From Phyllostachys edulis (lineage: Eukaryota > Streptophyta > Magnoliopsida > Poales > Poaceae): a stretch of 64,000 nucleotides of DNA. Below the pieces are notes generated by a model. That model was not told the origin of the DNA. It ran no database searches and saw nothing but the letters and a program-made list of their open reading frames with translations. Positions 1 to 11,448 of this stretch are shown here, one piece after another. Numbering within the stretch: the stretch's first letter is position 1; each line of letters begins with the position of its first letter. Position numbers and translations under genes: made by a program. The stretch is from the NCBI GenBank assembly GCA_036346405.1, contig CM070548.1, positions 53,164,279 to 53,228,278 of the forward strand, in the 5' to 3' direction.

Positions 1-405
1 ATTATACATCACGCATGCATGCTTTGCAGTAGTAGTAGTGTGGCTAGCTAGCTAGCTAGCTAGGTGATGCAAAGGAAGCAATTTGCGAATGGGAGGATGG
101 GCCTTGAGCTATATAGCCGGTGCGTACTTTGGTCCGCCGCATCGACCTGTCGTCTTCACCACGCACGCCGGACCGGTGGTTTGTACATATGCCCCCCACC
201 CCACACAAGTGGATTTATATGCATGCATCTGTACTTCCCACCAAGATTCCCTCGTATTGCATGCTTTCATATATCAGTCGTTACACGTACAGTTGATCAG
301 GCCTAGCTTGAGGCTATATGGGACACTTGATCAGGCCTAGCGAGGTTTACATACTGCGTAAGTTCGTTTTTGGATGTCGTTTTAGCTCTCTACAAAAAGA
401 ACAAT
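1..405. other. Intergenic DNA, no gene seen
   Basis: I see no coding potential beyond short chance frames. It contains a GCTA microsatellite at 42-63 and a direct repeat of TTGATCAGGCCTAGC at 293-307 and 327-341. Confidence 0.5.
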
Positions 406-1330
406 TGTAACATCTTAATTTTCTGAGTTTCAAAACTCTTTTTGAGTAGATTAGTCCCTTGAAAAATTCAACAAATTTTATTTGAATTTGATAAAGGTTA
501 AATGGGACTTTCAAATATCAAAACAATTTAATGTGACTAATCTTAACATCAATTAATTCCAAAACTATTTTATTTGAGTTCTTTGTGCTTGGAAATATTT
601 TCCAGATTTTTCTGGAATTTTTCGGAGTTCATTTGCTATTTTTAATTTGCCATTTGAATTTTCTAGTATTTCTAAATTACAAAAGCTATTTAAATATCGG
701 GAAATCCTTTGGGCTGAATCTTTATTCCCCGACCCATTCTCTCTCTAGCCCAGCCCAATCCCACCGCCACATTCACGCCCGTGGCCCATCTTCTCTCTCT
801 CGCCTACTCGCCCACGCCCAGTCCCACCTACCGGCCGCACGCTTGTCGTGCGCGATGCCAACTCACTTGAGCCAAAGTCACTGACATGTGGCCCCGTGGT
901 TGCGTCATTGTTCATCATCCTCATCGTGCACGTCCTGGACTCTATCGCCGTGTCGTGTTCGGACTCTCCCGTAGCCCCTCCGCTACAGGCTATTTAAAGC
1001 CTCGACACGTGTGTCAAAACGACCACCTTAACCCTAGCCACTAATCCTTTTGAAGCCTAGAGCCCGACATCACCGCCGCCACGCCAGAATTGTAAGTCTA
1101 GGCTCAGCACCGCCGTTCTCGATATTTCATCAATTCTGTCACCGCCGGTGTTCCCCTGTCGTCATCATCTACACTGTCGCGTTCGTCTTCTCGTGTTCTA
1201 CCGGGTGTCACCTATTGTGGATGAAGAGAGAGAGAGAAGAAGGAGGAACCAGAGAGAGAGACAGGGCGGGGGTGAGGCGGGGAGAACTTGAAGCCGTTAT
1301 ACATACCGTACACTATGTATAGATATATGT
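406..1330 (+). mobile_element. Truncated gypsy (Tekay-like) LTR fragment
   Basis: It starts with TGTAACATC followed by an AT-rich stretch, like the minus-strand reading of the LTRs at 8,348-11,407 and 22,556-24,983. A TATA-like TATTTAAAG at 991-999 lies just upstream of a GC-rich leader with an AACCCTAG motif, which is the layout of the U3/R junction in those LTRs. I find no TG...CA end or target duplication on the right, so it is probably a truncated solo LTR. The right limit is approximate. Confidence 0.5.
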
Positions 1331-2076
1331 ATTTGATTCCCCTCTCAAAGAGCTTGCGCGAATCTTAAAATATTTTAACGGTGAAGATAGAGATACAGTA
1401 TCTCTGTAAAACCCGTACCCTGATTACGTGATAAGTTTTAATATTTGGATGCATGTCAACCTACCAAAAGTGTCAGTGACTGTGGACTGTAGTGTGGTTT
1501 CCGTCGCCGGCCCGTACATCAGCTGGTATGCATCAAAGTTGCAAAAATTCTACTACTCGCATAGTCGCACGGCTGCAGCTGCAGGAATTAAATTTTATTG
1601 CTAGGGATCTGTGCTCCTAGAGAACACCCCATAGTGGCGAGAAAAAGATTTGATGTGACCCCAATCACTAACGGACTGCCACTCACCTGCATAAAATGAT
1701 CACATCGGTCGAATCTGCATGGGACAAAGCTACTGCCTCTGCATCGATCCTTGTTAGAGACGGCATCCACAAGACGGCATCACCTTAGCGTATCTCTAAT
1801 AATATATTTTCGTCGTCTCTTAGTTATACTATATTTATAAAATCCTACATGAATAAGAGAGAAAGAGAGCACAGATCGTCTATTCCTGAAGAAACTATCA
1901 TAAACGCGAAACAATACATGATACATTAATCTATTCTAGTTGACATGTAAGTCCGTTTCAAAGAAAAATTATTAAATATAAATGTTGGAGAGTGTGCTAG
2001 AGATTATCTATTGGAGATGTTGTCTCTAAAGATGATGTAGCATATGTTAGAGACAACATTATCTCTAACTATTGGA
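1331..2076. other. Intergenic DNA with a possible MITE at ~1,785-2,070
   Basis: No gene is seen. Between about 1,785 and 2,070 related AT-rich motifs built on TCTCTAA occur near both ends in opposite orientation (TATCTCTAATAAT near the left end, ATTATCTCTAACTATT near the right). This suggests a small MITE-like element. Exact ends and target duplication were not resolved. Confidence 0.3.
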
Positions 2077-2342
2077 GGTACCCTTATGGCCCCATTTGGG
2101 ACGAGCTTCAGCTTCTAGCTTTCGCTCAAAAAAGTCAGAAGCTGTTCCAAACGGCCAGCTTTTCGTCGAAGCTGCCACCAGTCTTAACGCGCAGAAGGCG
2201 GAAACGGGAAGCCACCCATGGGGAGCTTCCGCAGCTTCCTACAGCCTCCGTTCCCAAATTACCCCCGAAGTTCAGGGGTAATTACCCACCCATTGCCGTA
2301 CTCGATAAAAGCGGCGCCAGACCCCCCCCCCCCGCGCACCCG

Positions 2343-3002
2343 CCTGCTAAGCTCTCCTCCCACGCCCGCCCACTCAGCGCCCTTCTCGCCCCCCCTCCCC
2401 CGACGTCCTCGTCCTCCTCCCCCGACAACCTCCTCCTCCTCCCCAGCGCCCTCATCCCCACGGATCCGGATCTAGATCTGGATCTCGCCAGCGGTCACCC
2501 TCCTCCTACTCCCCCGAGCGGCGCCGCCCCACCCCCTTCTTCTCCTCATCCCCTGAGCGCCCCCCATCCTTCTCCTCCTCCTCCCAACCGTTGCTGCCCA
2601 AGCACCGCCTCCCTCCTCCTCCCCAAGCCACCCTCCACTTCTCCTCTCCTCCCCTCTCCACTGCCACGCCCCAGCCTAGCAACCCGTGGCCTCCTCCTCC
2701 ACGGCGCCATCTCCCCCGTCGTCAAGCGCCTCCTTGGCGGTGGCTGGCTCCTTTGGTACCACTTTGACGTGTGCGTCACCCTCGCCAACTCTCCCGATAG
2801 CCTACGCTGGAGCCCTCCCATCGCACCCGACCCCCTAGTGCCCTCCACCGACTGGTGTGCCTTCGACACCGCTGCCGTCCGCCCCCTCGGACGTCCTCCT
2901 CATTTCCACCGGCACCTCCTCCTCATTATCCTAGAATTCTGTTATGATTATTTTCTAGAATTTTGTCCAATCTGTGTTGTAGGTTGGAGCTTATCAGTTT
3001 AG
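2343..3002 (+). other. Long open frame, proline/serine-rich then less biased
   Basis: A frame without stop codons covers about 220 codons. It begins as low-complexity Pro/Ser/Leu and then reads a less biased part (about 2,680-2,930) with motifs such as GGGWLLWYHFDVC and STDWCAFDTAAVRPLG, before entering AT-rich sequence and stopping at 3,000-3,002. No ATG starts the frame in the GC-rich part. I do not recognise the protein. It could be a captured first exon upstream of the MAPKKK exon or a chance frame in GC-rich DNA. Confidence 0.2.
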
Positions 3003-3060
3003 TTTGGTATCGAGTAGGCTGATAGATAGATGAGTTGGTGAAAACCAAAGGATTTCGTAT

Positions 3061-3144
3061 GAATTATTTTGGATGATTCAAATTATAAACAAGTTATTTT
3101 GGATGATTCAAATTATACACAAGTTATTTTGGATGATTCAAATT
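3061..3144. repeat. 30-bp tandem repeat, ~2.8 copies
   Basis: A 30-bp unit containing TTATTTTGGATGATTCAAAT repeats at 3,061, 3,091 and 3,121 with one or a few differences. It lies in what would be the intron before the MAPKKK exon. Confidence 0.85.
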
Positions 3145-3327
3145 CAAAAGAATGCCTCAGACAATTGAATCAGGTCATTTGCTTACCCTTTTTAATTGAT
3201 AAGTTGCATATCTATCTGCAGCAATTGTATTGATTTTACACCTTTAGCATGCACTTTTCTAAGATGTTGTGCGACATATATCCTGTTGATTTGGTTTAGT
3301 AACTTGTTATCATTCTTGTATTAACAG

Positions 3328-3390
3328 GAAATAGATATGCTTAGACAACTCTCACACCAAAACATTGTGCAATACTATGGAAGTGAACTG
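3328..3390 (+). pseudogene. Single captured exon of a MAP kinase kinase kinase
   Basis: The 63 bp encode 21 residues, EIDMLRQLSHQNIVQYYGSE plus L. This is the N-lobe segment (end of helix C and following strand) typical of plant STE11-type MAP kinase kinase kinases. It is bounded by an AG acceptor (3,326-3,327) and a GTGAGT donor at 3,391, and the frame is exactly 21 codons, so it is a genuine exon with adjoining intron sequence, not a processed copy. The preceding ATP-binding exon and the following catalytic-loop exons were not found. It cannot encode a kinase and is best read as transposon-captured cargo. Confidence 0.8.
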
Positions 3391-4557
3391 GTGAGTTCCA
3401 TGTGATAACTGACAAAGTATACTATTTGAGTGTCATGTGATAACTAAGAAAGTGGGAGCTAATTTAATGATGTATATGTTATGCACTCTTTGGTTATAGA
3501 GAGAGCATTAAGTTATTGTTGCAATGGTTAATTGTGTATACCTTAGCTTTTTCCATCTTTTCTTGTTATGACGAAGTAGGATGGATGTTTGCCACTATAA
3601 AAGAAAAAAATATTAGCGTTTATATGTCCTATATAGTTAGGAACTTAGGAGCTCTACATACAAAATGTAGGTGCACCTAATAAGTCAGTATCCTTCAGAT
3701 AGGAAAGAATGTGATTGCATGATATGTGGTAATCCTGGGAGAAATGAACCCATGTGTATGTTTATTCTTCATGCATGCTGAATTGCTGATCATCTTAATT
3801 TGCTGAGATATATGAATGTACCGTTGATTTCTAGTAAATGGATCGAAATTTATTGGTTGCACTTCACCATCTCTGATGAGTACTAGTATTGAACTACTGA
3901 TCAGTGCACGTCGATCTCCTTCTGCAGGTTTTGTTGTCTACTTTTTTTGACAAAGTACTAACCTAGTTCTTTTCCTTTTCATGGACTTCTAACTGCATAT
4001 ATGAAGAATCTGGTTGGGTAGGATCAGCTAAGCAAAATGGTGTGGAGGATAGATCTTAGATTAGACGAGAAGTGTAGTGATGAGTTTTCTAAGCATTAGC
4101 TTATTTGTCAAACTGACCAATCACATGAGTGTAATGCTGGACCATCGATGGTATATTTGTAAAGTTTCAGATCACTTTAGATCTTGTATTGTAAAAAAAT
4201 GCTGTTCCCAAATGAAAATTCATAGTAATTTTTGTCTTAGATAACTAGGGCGTCACTCATGCTTGGTGTCTGATACATGCAGCCCTGCAAAAAATTGTTA
4301 AACTCATAGGAATGAGAGTGACTTTGTGTATTGATCTCTGAATGCTACTTTACCTATTTTTCTTTTGAAGAATATGCTAACTTAGTTGTAATGATCCTTC
4401 TATGCATGATTGTATCTTTTATGATTCTGACAGTGCTTCTTAGACTGCTTTCCCCATGATTTTCCTCCAGAATATGACATTAGTGTAGTAGCCTGGTATT
4501 TCTTTGTTTAAGGTACATGTGCAAAAATACTGAAATGAGAAGTCTATTGAGTTAATT

Positions 4558-4870
4558 CTGATCAATTGCGATGATTGTTGTTAATTGCATTAATTGTCGT
4601 TAGTTGTAGTAGTTGTCGTTAATTACAGTAATTCTCATTAATTGCAGCAGTTGTTGTCAATTGCGTTGATTATTGTCAATTACATGAATTGTCATTAATT
4701 ATCGTCAATTGTCGTTAACTACCGTTAGTTGTCATCAAATTCATTATAATAATTGTATTTAATAATTATTTGTTGTAATAAATGTTTACTAGTCGCCGTT
4801 AATTATCCTCAACCGTCGTTAGTTCTTGTTAAATGTTGTTCGTTGCGTTAAACGACATCAAACAAGCCGT
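4558..4870. repeat. Degenerate AT-rich minisatellite based on AATTGTCGTTA
   Basis: About 310 bp are built from many imperfect copies of a 10-14 bp motif such as AATTGTCGTTA, AATTGCAGT and AATTGTCATTA, ending near CGTTAAACGACATC. No protein signal. Confidence 0.6.
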
Positions 4871-5048
4871 TACTGTCTTTAGGGGCATTTCAGAAATTTT
4901 TCATCTCGAAAGCTGCAGCCAGCCTACCTAAAAGCCAGATAGCTAAATATCAAACATCTTACGCTTGCTCATTTCAAGATCGGTTCGATCCTCTGAGACA
5001 ATTTGAAGCCACTTTTCAGGAAAGTCACAGCTATTCCAAACAGGCCCT

Positions 5049-5297
5049 ATGCTTGCTCGTTTTAGAGTACTACATATGTTGGACTCAGGCACAATCAACT
5101 TGTTCATGTTAATCAGGCACTCGGATCCTCTTATTACTAGCCCTGTCGAATTTTCTGTCTTTCAAAGCTTAGCTAAGCTATACACGCGGCAATGTACTCA
5201 TACTTTAATAAAGTCCTCATCCAGTTGAATTTTAGCCTGAGAAGTCCATTTGCATATCCAAAATGTGTTGGAAATTAAGGTCCAAACTTCTCTTTAA
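5049..5297. other. Spacer between two candidate elements
   Basis: AT-rich DNA with no gene or repeat that I recognise. Confidence 0.4.
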
Positions 5298-5734
5298 AGC
5301 CTTGTTTGGAAGCAGGGGTAGGAAAACCAGGGAGCAAAATCCCTATAGGAGATTTTGAGGGAACAAAGAATCCCCCTCAATCTCAAGGGAAATCTTTCTA
5401 CCTAGGAATAAAATCCCTGTTGCCGTTTGGGAACAACAGGGATAAAAATACCAGCCATGAAAAAAATCATAAAATTAAAAAAAAATCATAAAATTCAAAA
5501 ACAACACACAACTAAACAAATCACAGAACTGCTGCTTCAGCACGCCTAACACAACACATTACACAAGAGATCAGCTTATTAGTGCAAGCACAGAACTACA
5601 GTGCTTGTAGACCATAATAGTTAGACAGATAAATCAACACTGAATGTAGAGCACTACATGACTTCTACATATATCCTACATTATTACATTTCTAGAACTT
5701 TCATCCATAAACATTGCTAGCTGCCAGGGACTTC

Positions 5735-6869
5735 CTAATCTAGTTCACAAATTCTATTTTGTTGATTGGCTCCCTAGAATGAAGCTTGAGGGCAACATCA
5801 CCAACAACCTACACCATGCAAAGTAGAGCAAATGTGACTATGAGAGGAATGGTCACGTAAATCAGCAATAATGTGTTCTTTTACATAGAGCATTTCAAAT
5901 ACTTATATGATAATACACTGTGCAATTAGTGATGATGTTTGTTACTTACTTCCCTTATCAAGAAAATAATTTGGTGCGGTAGAAAATGATACCACATGCC
6001 CATCTATGTAGAAAATGATGTTGATACACAAGAAGCTGAATATATAAAGCAATTGCAGAAGGAACAATGGAAATTTGAAATAAGGCATTTTGATATAAGT
6101 AAAATTCATGTCCCATGAGAGCAATTTTCTCTTAAAAATTTGAGGTGGTGGGACAATGGGCGACCTTTCATGCTAGACAGAACAATAAGCAATGCCATTA
6201 GAGAATGCTAATGACCCTTTTGTTCATCTAACAGTTCCAAAATAACGACTCACTAGTAGCACGACAATCCACTTCCCACCAGACCAAACACAAAGATATC
6301 ACAAGGTTCAGCAAAAACAGCAAGAACAAATACATCCGACCACACACATGAACAGAAATACTAGAATCAAGCTATCAACCTACGAGTCGCTAGAGCCCAA
6401 CCGAATTACACAACTGCACAATTTCACTTCTTTTCTATCTAGTCCCCAAGAATCAGTCAACAAAAGATTGCCAAGCATTTTGGACACTGACGAGTAAATG
6501 AGTGACCCGTAGGAACACCTGAATTTATGATATCTAGCTTGCATTATTATTCCAAAGTGTAAATGTTAGAACACCTGAATTTACGATATCCAGCTGTACC
6601 TTGTAGGAAGCTCATGAACATCTTGAGCTAGTATATCTACCACTGATGATACCCTGGTCCTCTCCAAGCCTCCTTTCTTTTCAACTGTTTGCATAAAAAA
6701 ATGGTCTTAATCACTTCTTCCAGGAAAATAAAAAAAATGTGCTTCAATTTCACAATTATCCATTGCTCTCACCAACTGTGTCAAAAATGGCATCCTCCCC
6801 ATCTCCTACAATTGGAGGGGCACCGGGTGTTCCCAAAGCTTGAAACTTCTGCTCACCAAAATAATGTTC
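5735..6869 (-). pseudogene. Captured gene fragments with consistent splice phases, gene not recognised
   Basis: Exon A (6,869-6,773) is preceded by CAG and followed by GTGAGA. Exon B (6,684-6,600) is preceded by CAG and followed by GTACAG. Joining A to B keeps one frame across the junction, ...GDGEDAIFDTV then VEKKGGLERTRVSSVVDILA, 60 codons in all without a stop. A third candidate (start 5,808, after TAG) reads VVGDVALKLHSREPINKIEF and then hits TAG, so an intermediate exon or a mutation is needed. A hydrophobic open frame lies at 6,124-5,942. Phase agreement argues that A and B derive from a real gene. I cannot assign a family. Confidence 0.45.
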
Positions 6870-7249
6870 CTGGATAAAAAAGAAAGTCGCTTCTTATCTT
6901 TTCTACCTTATAATTTCAAACATAAATAAGCATCAGCATAATATATCAATAGAGTTGAATAATTGTGGATGCTCATAGTGGAAACTGGAAAGATTACCGC
7001 GAGCTAGAGAAGCATCCTTACATGAGAGCTGGAGTTCACCACATCTTGACCACCGAAGCATTTCCCGACGAACGTGCTCGCTGCCCGTACCTCCACCCAC
7101 AGGTTCTCCTTGGACTACCCCTAGGCCAGACCACCGCCCCTCTGGCTGAACTATGACGTGACCTCGTCGTCAGCCCTGTAGTTGGAGCATACCCTGTCCT
7201 CCTCGACCGTGTCAGAGATTTGGAGCGATTTGGCTATGGATTAGGGCTT

Positions 7250-7690
7250 CTCAATTGGGGAATTGGCGGATTGGTGGTTTGGGGTTTGGGAATTTTGGGG
7301 ATTGGTAAGGGGGTAGTAGTAGAAGAGGAAGACTAGGACGAGGTAGCGGTGGCCGGGCGTGAGGAGGGAGATCCAGCCATAAGGAGAGGGGCGTGAGGAG
7401 TGACCAGGGGCGTGAGGGGCGTGAGGAGAGGGAGATCTAGATATGGCCATAAGGAGAGGGGAGTGAGGAGTGACTAAGTGAGGAGGAGGGTGACGACCGG
7501 GCATGGGGAGGAGGCGAGATGGAGGTTGAGATTCATTGGCGACGATGCCATTGCCAGAGACAGAGGAGGAAGTGTGTGGCCGCGGAAGTCGCAAAGGAGG
7601 GAGGCATGCGACGGCGACGGCAATCGAGAAAGGGGAGAGGAGTGCAGTGATGCGACTAGAGAAAAAAAATCCCCATGTGAGCACTCGATG
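7250..7690. repeat. GC-rich stretch with internal direct repeats
   Basis: The segment GCCATAAGGAGAGGGG plus GTGAGGAGTGAC occurs at 7,376-7,404 and again at 7,446-7,474 with one change, with shorter GGGGCGTGAGG copies between. Open frames on both strands overlap here (up to 147 codons) but have low-complexity composition and no recognised domain, so I do not call a gene. Confidence 0.5.
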
Positions 7691-7850
7691 TTTATTTCCC
7701 TATGGAAACGACGGGGAATGGGCCAGGAAATCCACTTCCCTTTGTCATCCAAATAGGTTGTTCGACGAGGCAGGGGAAATTTCCCCTAGGCCTTTTAGTC
7801 CTCGGGATTAGGCTGGGATACCGGTGGGGATTGGACTTCCAAACATGCCC

Positions 7851-8347
7851 TAACTGGATTTGAAGATCAGTCTATATGTGCACATTTACTCTGTCGTTGT
7901 TCATATCAGACTATGGAAAGATGAGCAATTTATCCAGTCCCTTCTCATTATTTGTACCATTGACAAACTATGAGTGCAAAGCCTAGGTCAAGTAGGGTGA
8001 AAAAAAACTAGCACGGTTCTATCTTGTGGGCGTTCGCGAGGACTCAAACTCACGGATGCTGGCCCACACCCCGCGATGACTCCATACCCCACCATCACCT
8101 ACTCTGCCGCCTCCCAAAACCAACCCCCATGTCCCCCTCTATCGGCTCCGGTAGCTAGCAGCGCTTCGCCCACCACCACCTGTCCCTATCCACAGCTATC
8201 GCAACCCACCACCCCTAAAACCCAACTCTCCCCTCGACCTTGTCACTACCACTCTTCAGTCGTGTGTCGCCCGTTGTTGATACCACGAATGGTTGCACCC
8301 TTGCTGTACCTTGCCACCGCCACGGCCTCTACTAATGAGCTGCCAAA
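7851..8347. other. Intergenic DNA up to the gypsy insertion site
   Basis: A proline/threonine-rich open frame (8,076-8,342 before the LTR) is cut by the gypsy LTR. It shows no domain I recognise. 8,343-8,347 is the left copy of the CCAAA target duplication. Confidence 0.4.
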
Positions 8348-11300
8348 TGTCGGGACACAAAATATGCAATTCTGGACCCTCTGTGTATAATGCACTAGTC
8401 CAGAATCACGCTAGTGCATACAGTGTCAACATAGGTGAATATCGATCCACATAAGCGATTAATAACATAAACGAGTAATTTGATAACAAATAAGGGTTTT
8501 GACCTTATGGTTGAGTTTACAATTATTAAGCCACGCAGGGCTAGCAAAGAAATAAAATAGCAGTGGAACGAAGAAACTTCAGCGGAATCCCATCAATTCA
8601 CCACAGGCAACTGACTGGGATCAAGACCCTACGATCAAGCACCTTCGATGAACTCCTCCTCAAAAGCTGGCGACTCCTCCTCCTCTTCTATTGCATGTTT
8701 TACAACAAGCATGAGTACACACCGTACTCGCAAGTCATACCACAGAAATGCAATTATAGATGCAGGCTTATTCCAAAGGAATGGTTTCTGTGGTTCTTTT
8801 GCAGAAATGCAACATTTGCAATTTAAATACAAGTAATGGATTGAAAGCATAATTCAAAACAAATAGACAATAATAATTTGACAGTTTTATTTCACAAAGA
8901 CACATAGCCTAAACAAGTTATTCACATAGCCATATGACTTAGGTCACACAGCTCCCTTCCCAAGGTTTTCATGAAAATCTACCCCTCGTGTGAAATCACC
9001 GAGCATGTCCATGACCGCGGACGCGGCTATTTGAATAGATTATTTAACACTCTGCAGAGGCTGTACACTTTACCCACAAGATACAACTAGTGTAGCTAGC
9101 ACTAGCCGTAACAAAACGTTTCAGAAACTTCATCTTAACATTGCCACTCCCAGTGTGCTTACAAACCGTCAGACAACCCCACATAGGAAGTTAGTCCGAC
9201 ACACACCGTTGGATAGGGACACGGCGAACCGCCCCGTGATGTAACTACCTAGTAGCACACCTCCACCCATGCACATAGCCTAACCTACTACCTGAACAAA
9301 CAATGCCAAGACTCCATAACTTACTAAGTTAGGCCCGTCTCAAACCAGGCATGTGGTTGTACGAAAGGCTCAGTTCAATGGCGCACAAAGTTAAGTCCTT
9401 AATTGACCAAGGCAAGACTTCCAATTAAACTACAATTCCCTATGCACACAGGTTATTAAGCACACGCACATAGCTCCACCAAAATATCACACAGTCCACT
9501 TGCCTCCGTCTAAATCCTTTCCTACCCTGTTGGTTAAGTGCAACATATGCCATCAACTAGTAATAGCACATAGCACACAGAGATTCTATCACATAGTTCC
9601 ATGGTCACTTAGTCAAGTTTATATTTGCAACTACATGAGATGATGACTCGTGGCATGGCTAAGCAAACTAATCGTATCTAACCAACCCACGTTGGTAATA
9701 CCATAGCACCAACTAAATAACCAAACTAGGGTGACAAAAGATTATGGCATACAATTTAGACAAGGACGTCATAACAAATTGGATATTAACTAATCCCAAA
9801 AGCATTGAAATAAATAATTAAAGTAAATGTAATAATTTAAATCAATATAACCTTTTAAAACTGGGTTCAACATGATCAAAGGTATAACTTGCCTTGGAAA
9901 AGGTCTTGGTATTGATCTTGGTCTTGAGATGCTCCTTGGTCTTCAAAACCTCCCGAAGTATCGACGTCTACTCGCAACCGAAACAAACAAACAAACAAAA
10001 TAAATAAAAATAGAGGCAAAACAAACTCCAAAAATTAAATAAAAATCTCAGATAGGTAGATCTTGAATTTAGATGAATTTAGAAATTTGAATGGGCTCAA
10101 TCGGAGTTCGGATGCAAAAGATAGGGGCTTTGGAAGTTGGAAATCTAAAGAAAACCCTAAAAACTGATTATTCCGAATTTCCGAATTATTTCTTAAAAGA
10201 AAAATCGGATTATTGCGCAATGACGACATCAGCGCTCGGAATTAAAGAATTAAAAAGAAAATCTGACATGTGGGACCCACATGTTAGCCTCATGGTCCAC
10301 GGTAGACCAAGTCCACCGAACCGGCGCACAAGTTTGGATCTGGACCGCCACGCGTACGCACACGTGGATGCAGACGTGGCTCCACGTGGCTGCCACGCAA
10401 GCACAGTGGGCGAGCTGGTGCTGACGCGGACGGCGGCGGCGCACGGATCCCGATGGCTCCGGCGAACGGCGGCGAGTGCTACTGGGAGGTAGAGGAGGAC
10501 GCGGGGAACTCAGGGGTGGGCTCACGGGTCCTCGATGGCGATTGTGGCGGCCGACGGCGAGGATGCGGTGGAGTTGAAGCTTCGGGCTTAGTGGCGACGG
10601 CTCTAGAGGAATTCCTCGACGAAGGCAACGGTGGTTCCGAGATGCGGATGAGGAGGCGATCCCATCGGTGGCCTCCAATAGCGACGAGGAGCACCGGAGC
10701 GGCGGCGGTGACCATGAAGACTCCTGGCCGGTGTCAAAGACGAAGACGATGGCGACGGTGCTACGCGGCGAAACAAGGGTGGTGGCTAGGGAAAAAGAGG
10801 CGGCGTGGCTCGGGATGCGAGGACCGCGGGTCCTCGAGGCCTTAAATAGCCTCGGAGGCGGGGATTTCGTGAAGGAAACGGCGATGGCTGTGGAGTCCGG
10901 CTCGGGCACGGGGAAGAGTCCCGAGCGGGGACGAAGAACAGTGGCCGCGGCCCCACCAGTCAGAGGGACAGAGCGAGGGCGCGCGCGTGGGCGTTGATCC
11001 AATCGTCCGTCGCTGATCCAACGGCGGGGACGGGGCGAGCGCACGGGGATCTGGGCTGGAAGCGAGGCGGGCTGGGCTGCACAGGACTGGGCCGGAGGGA
11101 ATTCAGCCCAGGAGGTTTTTCTGAGATTTTAATAGCTTTTCTTTTTAATAAAATATCAGAAATTCAAATAAGCAATAGAAAATAGCAAATGAACTTGGAA
11201 AAATTCTAGAAAATATATCCAAACTCATAGAACCTAAATAAAATAGTTTTGTCCATTGTTGATGTTGACTTTAATCATATTAAATTGTTTTGATGTATAA

Positions 11301-11407
11301 AGTCCATATTAAGCTTTGGATTTAAATTCAAATAAAATCCAAATGGTGAATTTTCTCCTACTAACTATTTAAAAGATTTTTAAAGTTCAGAAAATTGGGA
11401 TGTTACA
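8348..11407 (-). repeat. 3' LTR of the Tekay-like element
   Basis: 3,060 bp, TG...CA. Read on the minus strand it begins TGTAACATCCCAATTTTC and ends TGTGTCCCGACA. It is longer than its partner because the partner lost 648 bp. It contains a GC-rich segment (about 10,310-11,100) with the TATA box and leader region; the 264-codon frame on the minus strand there is compositional. Confidence 0.93.
10841..10848 (-). promoter_or_regulatory. TATA box of the LTR promoter
   Basis: The minus-strand sequence GGCTATTTAAGGCC lies at the end of a GC-rich U3-like region. A matching arrangement, GGCTATTTAAAGCC, occurs in the related LTR fragment near 989-1,002. This site is absent from the 5' LTR because of a deletion. 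Confidence 0.6.
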
Positions 11408-11420
11408 AACCTCCCCCCTT
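11408..11420 (-). other. Polypurine tract
   Basis: The minus-strand AAGGGGGGAGGTT directly abuts the start of the 3' LTR, the standard position of the plus-strand primer in LTR retrotransposons. Confidence 0.85.
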
Positions 11421-11448
11421 AAAGGAATCTCGTCCCCGAGATTCAGGC

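Larger units (their letters stand above)
2077..5048. mobile_element. Candidate non-autonomous TIR element carrying host gene pieces
   Basis: The ends resemble inverted repeats: GGCCCCATTTGGGA on the left and TCCAAACAGGCCC on the right, a terminus style common in hAT-like and related grass elements. A short hairpin of the same motif is present at 2,077-2,147, so the left end may itself be a smaller insertion. The interior holds a GC-rich proline-coding stretch (2,280-3,002), a MAPKKK exon with flanking introns (3,328-3,390), a 30-bp tandem repeat and an AT-rich minisatellite. No transposase was recognised. Superfamily and boundaries are inference. Confidence 0.35.
5298..7850. mobile_element. 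Candidate TIR element carrying minus-strand gene fragments
   Basis: The left end reads AGCCTTGTTTGGAAG and the right end, reverse-complemented, reads GGGCATGTTTGGAAG. These look like imperfect terminal inverted repeats of the GTTTGGAAG type common in grass elements. Within them are spliced gene fragments on the minus strand (5,735-6,869) and a GC-rich, gene-like stretch (7,000-7,690). No transposase was recognised. Boundaries and superfamily are inference. Confidence 0.35.

Noticed and set aside
7241..7811. Overlapping open frames of 90-147 codons on both strands
   Set aside because: Low-complexity sequence with internal direct repeats; no family motif and no splice support.
10250..11044. 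264-codon minus-strand open frame
   Set aside because: It lies in the GC-rich promoter/leader part of an LTR, has Arg/Pro/Ser-rich low-complexity composition and no domain, and competes with open frames on the other strand.
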